Source: Acidobacteriota bacterium (lineage in GTDB: Bacteria; Acidobacteriota; Vicinamibacteria; Vicinamibacterales; CAVVIG01). From it: a DNA stretch of 64,000 nucleotides. The notes under the pieces were generated by a model. The model was not told the origin of the DNA. It did not search any database and worked only from the letters and a program-made list of their open reading frames with translations. Of this stretch, positions 47,575 through 54,471 are shown one piece after another (within the stretch, counting starts at the first letter, position 1; every line of letters begins with the position of its first letter). The position numbers and the translations under genes are program-made. The stretch spans positions 1 through 64,000 of the forward strand of contig JADZED010000045.1 in NCBI GenBank assembly GCA_020850715.1, read 5' to 3'.

Positions 47575-48813
47575 ATGCTGCGACGCGTTCTTCCGGTTCT
47601 CTTCGCCATGCTCGTCGTCGTGCCCGCCGTTGCGCAGCCCCGTCCCGCCCAGGGATCGCGGGTCGGCGTGCCGGCGGCGCAGCCCTACTTCCCCGAACGC
47701 CTCGACTGGCAGCACAAGACGCCCGAAGAGGCCGGGATGGACGCGGCGCTGATCGCCGAGGGCATCAAGATTGCCGTCGACGGACAGGCGACCTCGCCGA
47801 GAGATTCGAGCCTCCTCCAGTACCAGAGCTTCAACAGGGAGCCGTTCAACGCGATCATCGGCCCGGTCAGGGACCGCGGCGGCGCCAGCGGCCTCATCGT
47901 GAAGAACGGCTACATCGTCGCCGAATGGGGCGATCCGGCCCGCGTCGACATCACGCACAGCGTGACCAAGACGTTTCTCACGACGGTGATTGGTCTGGCG
48001 GTGCGGGACGGCCTGATCAAGGACGTCAACGACTACGCGAAAGACTACATGCCGCCGATGGTCGACCTGTTCACCTCGGAGCACAACAGCAAGATCAAGT
48101 GGGACCACCTGCTGCGCCAGACCAGCGACTGGGAAGGCACGCTCTGGGGCAAGCCCGACTGGGCCGACCGCCCGGTGGGCGAGACGATCGAGCAGATGAA
48201 GAATCGGCCGATGTACGAACCGGGCACGCATTTCAAGTACAACGACGTGCGCGTGAACGTCATGGCGCTGGCGGCGCTGCAGGTGTGGCGCAAGCCGCTG
48301 CCGGACGTGCTCCGCGAAGAGGTGATGAACCCGATCGGCGCGTCGTCCACCTGGCGCTGGTTCGGCTACGACAACTCGTGGGTCGAGATCGACGGGAAGC
48401 AGGTGCAGTCGGTGAGCGGCGGCGGCCACTGGGGCGGCGGCATGTTCATCAACTCGTACGACATGGCGCGGTTCGGCTACCTGTTCCTGCGCAACGGCAA
48501 GTGGAAGGACCGCCAGATCGTCCCGACGACGTGGATCGCGATGGCGCGCAAGCCGGGGCCCGACAACGCCACCTACGGCTTCGCGAACTGGTACCTCAAC
48601 ACCGACCGCAAGCCGTTGCCGGCGGCTCCGGCCACCGCCGTGCGATTCGTCGGCAACGGGTCCAACATCATCTACGTCGATTGGGACAACGATCTCGTCG
48701 TGATCTACCGCTGGATTGGCGGCGGGCCGACGCTCAACGACTCGCTCGCGAAGATCATCGCGTCGATCAGGACGCCGGCGCCGCGGCCGACCTCGTCGAT
48801 GGCCGGCCGATAG
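47575..48813 (+). CDS. secreted serine hydrolase, beta-lactamase/class C fold
   Basis: A 412-aa exported protein of the beta-lactamase-related family (esterases, peptidases, PBP-like). A signal peptide (residues 1-20, ending AVA) is followed by a linker. The nucleophile motif SVTK is at 129-132 (THSVTKTF) and the YxN motif is Tyr222-Asn-Asp (FKYNDVRVN). A third-box region appears around GGGHWGGGMFIN. It is not necessarily a resistance enzyme; most such proteins are esterases or peptidases. The start is supported by the Shine-Dalgarno at 47559. Confidence 0.88.
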   Translation: MLRRVLPVLFAMLVVVPAVAQPRPAQGSRVGVPAAQPYFPERLDWQHKTPEEAGMDAALIAEGIKIAVDGQATSPRDSSLLQYQSFNREPFNAIIGPVRDRGGASGLIVKNGYIVAEWGDPARVDITHSVTKTFLTTVIGLAVRDGLIKDVNDYAKDYMPPMVDLFTSEHNSKIKWDHLLRQTSDWEGTLWGKPDWADRPVGETIEQMKNRPMYEPGTHFKYNDVRVNVMALAALQVWRKPLPDVLREEVMNPIGASSTWRWFGYDNSWVEIDGKQVQSVSGGGHWGGGMFINSYDMARFGYLFLRNGKWKDRQIVPTTWIAMARKPGPDNATYGFANWYLNTDRKPLPAAPATAVRFVGNGSNIIYVDWDNDLVVIYRWIGGGPTLNDSLAKIIASIRTPAPRPTSSMAGR

Positions 48814-48855
48814 CCATCGCGTTCCCGGGGGCCGGCGTTCCGGCCGGTCCCCGCG

Positions 48856-50178
48856 CTACCTGGGGCTCAGCCCCGACGGCAGCCGCGGCGACGCGAGCAG
48901 CTTCACGAACTCGTCCCACCGTCTGGCCGGATCGCCGCCGCTGCGCGATTCGACGTACTGCTTCACGAGATCCTGGCCGAGGTTGTAGTTGATCACGTAG
49001 CTGCGATAGGTGTCGAAGAAGCGCGTCCGCTGCTCGGCGCGCGCCTGCGGCATCATCGCGTAGCGCGTGAGCCAGGCGACCGCGCCCGCGCGGTCGATCT
49101 CGCCGTTCAGGTACCGCCGCGCCGCCTCGTTGCCCGCGTAGGCCAGCTTGTTCACGAGCGCCTGCACCTTCGCGTATTCCGCCGCCTGCGCCGGATCGAG
49201 CCCGGCCGCCGGATACAGCACGTCGCGTTCGAACGCCAGCCGCTCGTCGCCGGGGAAGGCCACCTCGATGCCGTAGTTCGCCGTGCCCTCGGCGATCAGC
49301 GACTGGGGCGAGAAGAGCGCGTACACCGAATACTCGATCCAGCCGCGATCGCGCAGCAGCTTCTGCTCGAGCAGGGCGTTGTAGACGTGGTGACCCGGGT
49401 AGCCTTCGTGACAGGCGAGATCGACGGCGCGGTCGATGTAGATCGGCAGATCGGTGTTGACCTGGATCAGGCTGCGGTCGTTCCCCTGGTACCAGTTGTA
49501 GCCGCTCCACGGCTTGTCGGTCACGTACTCGACGGTGAAGCTCTCGTTGGCCGGCAACTGCACGTGCGGCAGCGTGCGCCGGCGGCATTCGGCGATCGCC
49601 TTGTCGAACACCGCCTGCAGCCGATCGTGCGGAATCTCGAACTTCGAGCGGAACTCGTCGTAGCGGTCGACCAGCGCGCCGTCGCCGGGAAGATCGCGTG
49701 CGATCTCGTCGATGATCGCCTGGAAGTAGGAGTCCGGGTGCGTCGGCGCCGTCGCGTCGTAGAGCGCCTGCGATTCCTCGTCGAAGGTCAGCTTCACGCC
49801 TTCCAGCATGCGCACGCGCGACCGCAGCGCCTCGAGCTGACGGCGCAGGTACTCGTGCCGGAGGACGGCCAGTTCGTCGCGATCGCCCTCGGCCAGCGGC
49901 GGGATGTCGGCGAGGGCCTGGCCTGCCGCCTGTTCGATGTCGCGCAGCGGCAGCTGCCCTCGCTCCGCCTCCGCCTTCCATTCGGGCGGCCCGAAGTAGG
50001 AGTCGACGTAGTCGGCATCGTGCTGCCCGACGGCGAGCACGAGCTTCACGTAGCGTTCGGCGATGGCATTCATCGGGGACGGCCGGGGAGCAGCGGCGGG
50101 CGCCTGCGCCAGGAGCGCGGCGGCGGCCGCGAGCGAGCCCAGCGTGGCGGCGCCGGCAATCCGCGTGAGCTTCGTCAT
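48856..50178 (-). CDS. DUF885-family secreted protein (putative metallopeptidase)
   Basis: A 440-aa exported protein with an Ala-rich signal peptide (about residues 1-26). The DUF885 core has DLACHEGYPGHHVYNALLEQK, in which HEGYPGHH includes an HExxxxH-type metal-binding pattern, and a later Glu in LIAEGTANYGIEVAFP. The family is thought to be peptidase-like but is largely uncharacterised. A TACAAT hexamer lies 6 nt before the ATG. It is divergent from ada. Confidence 0.88.
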   Translation of the reverse strand: MTKLTRIAGAATLGSLAAAAALLAQAPAAAPRPSPMNAIAERYVKLVLAVGQHDADYVDSYFGPPEWKAEAERGQLPLRDIEQAAGQALADIPPLAEGDRDELAVLRHEYLRRQLEALRSRVRMLEGVKLTFDEESQALYDATAPTHPDSYFQAIIDEIARDLPGDGALVDRYDEFRSKFEIPHDRLQAVFDKAIAECRRRTLPHVQLPANESFTVEYVTDKPWSGYNWYQGNDRSLIQVNTDLPIYIDRAVDLACHEGYPGHHVYNALLEQKLLRDRGWIEYSVYALFSPQSLIAEGTANYGIEVAFPGDERLAFERDVLYPAAGLDPAQAAEYAKVQALVNKLAYAGNEAARRYLNGEIDRAGAVAWLTRYAMMPQARAEQRTRFFDTYRSYVINYNLGQDLVKQYVESRSGGDPARRWDEFVKLLASPRLPSGLSPR

Positions 50179-50184
50179 GCCATC

Positions 50185-50190
50185 ATTGTA
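50185..50190 (-). promoter_or_regulatory. putative -10 hexamer of the DUF885 gene
   Basis: Minus-strand TACAAT lies exactly 6 nt before ATG 50178. Confidence 0.45.
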
Positions 50191-50248
50191 GCGATCCTCG
50201 CGTCACTTCGGCCGCAAGCTCCGGGTGGCGGCGGTCGTGCGGCGCGGC

Positions 50249-50254
50249 CACAAT
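50249..50254 (+). promoter_or_regulatory. putative -10 hexamer of ada
   Basis: CACAAT lies 7 nt before ATG 50262 and overlaps an in-frame ATG at 50253. This spacing favours 50262 as the real start. Confidence 0.35.
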
Positions 50255-50261
50255 GGTCCGC

Positions 50262-51467
50262 ATGCCATACGCACCAGCGCACCTCAGCGCCCTCGACGCG
50301 CGATGGGCCGCCGTGCTCGGCCGTGATCGGTCGTCCGACGGACAGTTCGTGTATGCCGTCGGCACGACCGGCATCTACTGCCGTCCGTCGTGTCCGAGCC
50401 GGCGCCCGCGCCGCGATCATGTCGTGTTCTTCGAGGCGGCCGGAGACGCGGAGCGGGCCGGGTACCGCGCCTGTCGCCGATGCCGCCCCGCCGAGCCGCC
50501 GCCCGTCGATCCGTGGGTGGACCGCATCCGGCGCGCCTGCGCGCACCTCGCGAATGCCGAGGCGCGCCCGTCGCTCTCGACCCTGGCGCGCCATCTCGGC
50601 GGCAGCCGGTATCACCTGCAGCGGAACTTCAAGCGGCTGGTCGGCATCACGCCACGCGAGTACGCGGATGCCTGCCGCCTGGCCAGGGTGAAGCGCGGCC
50701 TGCGGGCCGGCGAGGCGGTGACGGGCGCGCTCCTCGACGCCGGCTACGGGTCGGCCAGCCGGTTCTACGAGCGCGCGGCGCCGAAGCTCGGCATGCCGCC
50801 GCGGACCTACGGCCGCGGCGGCGCGGGCGCGACCATCGGCTACGTCATGGTCGCCTCGCCGCTCGGACGGCTGCTCGTGGCGGCGACGCCGCGCGGCATC
50901 TGCTCGATCGCGCTCGCGAGCTCGGACCACGAGCTCGAGTCGTCTCTGCGGGCAGAGTACCCGGCGGCGGTGCTCGCTCATGCCTCGACAGGCGCGCTGA
51001 CCCGATGGACGCGGCAGGTGGTCGATCATCTCGCGGGAAGGCTGCCGCGGCTCGACCTGCCGCTCGACATCCGCGCCACCTCCTTCCAGTGGCAGGTGTG
51101 GCAGGCCCTGTCGTCGATCCCCTATGGCGAGACGCGGACCTACAAGGAAGTCGCGAAGACGATCGGCCGCCCGGCCGCGGTGCGCGCCGTTGCACGCGCG
51201 TGCGCGACCAACCCGGTGGCGGTCGCCATCCCGTGCCATCGCGTCGTCGCGAGCGACGGCCGGCTTGCCGGATACCGCTGGGGCAGGCGCCGGAAGCAGG
51301 CGCTGATCGCGGGCGAGCGGCGCGCACGCCGGGCCAGGGCGGAAGCCCGGGATAGAATGAACGCGGATGAAGCGCCCGATTCCTCCTCGCTACGGCCGCT
51401 CGCCCTGGATCGATCAGTTCCCCAAGTCGCGCATCCCCTCGTACCCGAGCTACGGCGGCGCCGCTGA
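50262..51467 (+). CDS. ada: Ada-type bifunctional DNA alkylation regulator and methyltransferase
   Basis: A 401-aa protein that repairs alkylated DNA and activates the adaptive response. The N-terminal Ada zinc domain has Cys40, Cys44, Cys71 and Cys74 (GIYCRPSC and YRACRRC); one accepts methyl from phosphotriesters. An AraC-type helix-turn-helix follows (about 85-170), then the O6-methylguanine methyltransferase domain with PCHR active Cys325. The last about 35 residues are beyond the family end and overlap the next gene by 101 nt, so the tail may be fortuitous. I prefer start 50262 to 50253. Confidence 0.9.
   Translation: MPYAPAHLSALDARWAAVLGRDRSSDGQFVYAVGTTGIYCRPSCPSRRPRRDHVVFFEAAGDAERAGYRACRRCRPAEPPPVDPWVDRIRRACAHLANAEARPSLSTLARHLGGSRYHLQRNFKRLVGITPREYADACRLARVKRGLRAGEAVTGALLDAGYGSASRFYERAAPKLGMPPRTYGRGGAGATIGYVMVASPLGRLLVAATPRGICSIALASSDHELESSLRAEYPAAVLAHASTGALTRWTRQVVDHLAGRLPRLDLPLDIRATSFQWQVWQALSSIPYGETRTYKEVAKTIGRPAAVRAVARACATNPVAVAIPCHRVVASDGRLAGYRWGRRRKQALIAGERRARRARAEARDRMNADEAPDSSSLRPLALDRSVPQVAHPLVPELRRRR
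51353..51358 (+). promoter_or_regulatory. putative internal -10 hexamer before the DAO-type gene
   Basis: TAGAAT lies 8 nt before the ATG at 51367 and inside the 3' end of ada, so the downstream genes may have their own promoter. Confidence 0.35.
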
Positions 51468-52608
51468 GCGCGACGTCGTCGTGATCGGCGGCGGGTTGAC
51501 CGGCTGCGCCGCCGCGTACGCTTTTGCCTCGGCCGGCGTCAACGTAACGCTGCTGGAGGCGGCCCGCGTCGGACAGGGGCGGACGGCAGACGGCCCGGGC
51601 TGGATGTCGGCCGAGCCGGACGTCGATTTCGTCATCCTCGAAAAGACCATCGGCCTGCGCCACGCGAGGCACGCCTTCCAGGCCTGGCGGCGCGCCGCGC
51701 TCGAGGGCGCCGCGCTCCTGCGCCGGCTCGACGTGAAGTGCGCCCTCGAGCCGCGCGACACGCTCGCGATCGCCAGGGACGGCGAGCAGGCGGCGCGCCT
51801 GACGCGCGAGCACAAGGCGAGGCGCGCGGCCGGGCTGGAGGCGGCGCTGCTGAACGCGCGCGCGGCGTCGGCGGCCGCGGCGCCGGGGGCGGCCGCGGCG
51901 CTGCGCGTCCGCGACGGCGCCACCCTCGATCCCTATCGCGCGTGTCTCGGGCTGGCGGCGGCGGCCGCCGCGCGCGGCGTCCGCGTCTTCGAGCAGTCGG
52001 GGGTGCGGCGGATCACGTTCACGCGCAAGCATGTCGATGTCTTCACGGCCGCCGGCGCCATCCGAACGCGGGCCGTCGTCGTCGCCACCGGCATCCCGAC
52101 GCCGCTGTTCCGGGCGCTGATCCGCCATTTCTGGTTCCGCACGGCCTGGCTCGCGCTCACCGGGCCGATGCCGGCCCGGGTCCGCAGGGCCATCGGCGCG
52201 CGCGCCGCGGTCGTGCGCGACGGCGCCAGTCCCCCGCACCTGGTCCGGTGGGTCGGCGACCAGCGGCTGCTCGTCAGCGGCGCCGAGACGCAGTCGGGTC
52301 CGCCGCGGCTTCGGAGCCGCGCGATCGTGCAGCAGTCGATGGAGCTCATGTACGAGCTGTCGACCATCTATCCGGAGATCTCCGGCATCCAGCCGACGCA
52401 CGGGTGGGACACCGAGTTCGCGAAGACCGACGATGGGCTCCCGTACTTCGGGCGCCACCGGAACTTCCCGATGCACCTGTTCGCGTTCGGCGGCGACAGC
52501 CGCAGCGTGACCGGATCGTTTCTCGCCAGCCGCATGCTGCTGCGGGAGTTTCTCGGCGCGCCCGAGCCGGCCGACGCCCCGTTCGAGTTCGCGCGCCATG
52601 GCCGGTGA
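51367..52608 (+). CDS. DAO-family FAD-dependent oxidoreductase
   Basis: A 413-aa flavoprotein. After a basic N-terminus (RPIPPRYGRSPWIDQFPKSRIPSYPSY) comes the Rossmann dinucleotide motif VVVIGGGLTGCAAAYAFASAGVNVTLLEA (about residues 36-64). The C-terminal catalytic segment carries WDTEFAKTDDGLPYFGRHRN and FAFGGDSRSVTGSFLASRML. The family oxidises amines or D-amino acids; substrate unknown. It overlaps ada by 101 nt and bshB1 by 11 nt, and its place before the bacillithiol genes suggests a shared message. Confidence 0.85.
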   Translation: MKRPIPPRYGRSPWIDQFPKSRIPSYPSYGGAAERDVVVIGGGLTGCAAAYAFASAGVNVTLLEAARVGQGRTADGPGWMSAEPDVDFVILEKTIGLRHARHAFQAWRRAALEGAALLRRLDVKCALEPRDTLAIARDGEQAARLTREHKARRAAGLEAALLNARAASAAAAPGAAAALRVRDGATLDPYRACLGLAAAAAARGVRVFEQSGVRRITFTRKHVDVFTAAGAIRTRAVVVATGIPTPLFRALIRHFWFRTAWLALTGPMPARVRRAIGARAAVVRDGASPPHLVRWVGDQRLLVSGAETQSGPPRLRSRAIVQQSMELMYELSTIYPEISGIQPTHGWDTEFAKTDDGLPYFGRHRNFPMHLFAFGGDSRSVTGSFLASRMLLREFLGAPEPADAPFEFARHGR

Positions 52609-53317
52609 GCCTGCCATCGATCTGATCGCGTTCGGCCCGCATCCCGACGACATCGAGATCGGCATGGGCGGCACGATCGCCAGGCACACCTCGCTCGGCT
52701 TCGCCGTCGGTCTGTGCGATCTCACGGCCGGCGAGATGGGCAGCAACGGCACCGTCGAGGAGCGGCTGCAGGAGGCCGAGCAGGCGGCATCGGTGCTCGG
52801 CTGCGCCTGGCGCACGAACCTCGGCTGGCCCGACCGCCGCTTCGGCACCGATCCGGCGCTGGTCGAGCAGGCGGTCGCCTTCATCCGGCGGCATCGGCCG
52901 CGCGCGGTGGCGGTGCCCTACTGGGCCGATCGCCATCCCGACCACGAGGCCGCGAGCCGCCTGCTGAGGGACGCCGTCTTCAACAGCGGGCTGCGGCGCT
53001 ACGGCGTCGGCGAGGCGTGGCGCCCCGAATGGGTGTGCCACTACTTCATCAACGACAACGTGACGCCCTCGTTCGTCGTCGACGTCAGCGGACATTACGA
53101 GCAGAAGCGGCGGGCGCTCGCCTGCCACGCGAGCCAGTTCCGCCGGACCGGCGGCGCAGCGGCGACGCGCCTGAACACGCCGCTCTTCAACCAGCTCGTC
53201 GAGAGCCGCGACGCGCAGTTCGGCGCGCTCGCCGGCGTCGCGTGGGCGGAGGGCTTCGTCGTGCGCGAGCCGCTGGTCCGTCCGACGCTCTTCAAGACCG
53301 GCGGGGACGGGCGCTGA
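52598..53317 (+). CDS. bshB1: bacillithiol biosynthesis deacetylase BshB1
   Basis: A 239-aa PIG-L/LmbE-fold zinc deacetylase that removes acetyl from N-acetylglucosaminyl-malate in bacillithiol synthesis. The metal motif HPDDIEIGMGG (residues 14 onward) and the second site WADRHPDHEAASRLL are present. The segment VGLCDLTAGEMGSNGTVEERLQEAEQAASVLG is characteristic of the BshB1 clade. Its stop shares a base with the bshA start, which supports the assignment. Confidence 0.92.
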   Translation: MAGEPAIDLIAFGPHPDDIEIGMGGTIARHTSLGFAVGLCDLTAGEMGSNGTVEERLQEAEQAASVLGCAWRTNLGWPDRRFGTDPALVEQAVAFIRRHRPRAVAVPYWADRHPDHEAASRLLRDAVFNSGLRRYGVGEAWRPEWVCHYFINDNVTPSFVVDVSGHYEQKRRALACHASQFRRTGGAAATRLNTPLFNQLVESRDAQFGALAGVAWAEGFVVREPLVRPTLFKTGGDGR

Positions 53318-54471
53318 TGCGAATCGGCATCGTGTGCTACGCGTCGGTGGGCGGCAGCGGCATCATCGCGACCGAGCTGGGCAAGACCCTCGCGGCCCGG
53401 AGCCACGACGTGCACATCCTGAGCAGCGACATGCCCTTCCGCCTCGGCGAGTACCAGCCGGGGCTGACGTTCCATCGGGTCGACACGCCGAGCTATCCGC
53501 TGTTCCGCGAGCCGCAGTACCTGCTGTCGCTCGCCAACAAGATCGTCCAGGTGGCCCGGAGCGAGCGGCTCGACATCGTGCACGCGCACTACGCGATCCC
53601 GCACGCCACGGCCGGCTACCTCGCGCGGCAGATACTGGTCGCGACGCGCGGCGGTCCGGTGCCGTCGATCATCACGACGCTCCACGGCACCGACATCACC
53701 CTGCTCGGCAGCGATCGCTCCTACACCGAGACGGTGGCCTTCTGCATCGAACAGTCCGACGGCGTGACTGCGGTGTCCGAGAGCCTCAAGCGCGACACCT
53801 ACCGCGAGCTGGGCATTACCAAGGACATCCGGGTCATCCCGAACTTCCTCGACTGCTCGACGCACCGGCGCGTCGACGCCGAGTGGGTGCGGCAGCGTGT
53901 GATCGGCGATCCGGCCGGCAAGGTGCTGGTCCACGTCTCGAACTTCAGACCGGTGAAGCGGGTGGCCGCCGTCGTCGACGTCTTCGCACGGGTCGACCGC
54001 CTGGTGCCCGCGCACCTGCTGATGGTCGGCGACGGCCCGGACCGCGACCTCGCGGCGCGCTATGCGGCCGAGCTTGGTGTCGCCGACCGCGTGCACTTCC
54101 TGGGCGAGCAGGACGAGGTGCGATCGCTCCTGTCGATCGCCGACGTGTTCCTGCTGCCGTCCGCGCAGGAGAGCTTCGGGCTCGCGGCGCTCGAGGCGAT
54201 GGCGTGCGAAGTGCCGGTCGTCGCCTCCAACGTCGGCGGATTGCCCGAGGTGATCGAGCACGGCGTGAACGGGTTCCTGCACCCGCCGGCGGAGCACGGG
54301 GCGATGGCGCGCTCGGCGGCCGAACTGCTGGCGGATCGCGCGCTGCACCGGCGGGTCGCCGCGGCCGCGCTCGAAACGGTCCAGGTTCGATTCTGCGACG
54401 GGAAGATCGTGCCTCTCTACGAGGACTATTATGAAGAGGTGTTGAAGGCCTCGAAACGAGCCGCGGTGTGA
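53317..54471 (+). CDS. bshA: N-acetyl-alpha-D-glucosaminyl L-malate synthase BshA
   Basis: A 384-aa GT4-family glycosyltransferase joining UDP-GlcNAc and L-malate, the first step of bacillithiol synthesis. The N-terminus MRIGIVCYASVGGSGIIATELGKTLA is diagnostic. Others are HVHILSSDMPFRLGEYQPGLTFHRV, HAHYAIPHATAGYLARQIL, TTLHGTDITLLGSD and the donor-site ESFGLAALEAMACEVPVVASNVGGLPEVIEHGVNGFL. No bshC is seen in the window. It overlaps the downstream PIG-L gene by four bases (GTGA). Confidence 0.95.
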   Translation: MRIGIVCYASVGGSGIIATELGKTLAARSHDVHILSSDMPFRLGEYQPGLTFHRVDTPSYPLFREPQYLLSLANKIVQVARSERLDIVHAHYAIPHATAGYLARQILVATRGGPVPSIITTLHGTDITLLGSDRSYTETVAFCIEQSDGVTAVSESLKRDTYRELGITKDIRVIPNFLDCSTHRRVDAEWVRQRVIGDPAGKVLVHVSNFRPVKRVAAVVDVFARVDRLVPAHLLMVGDGPDRDLAARYAAELGVADRVHFLGEQDEVRSLLSIADVFLLPSAQESFGLAALEAMACEVPVVASNVGGLPEVIEHGVNGFLHPPAEHGAMARSAAELLADRALHRRVAAAALETVQVRFCDGKIVPLYEDYYEEVLKASKRAAV

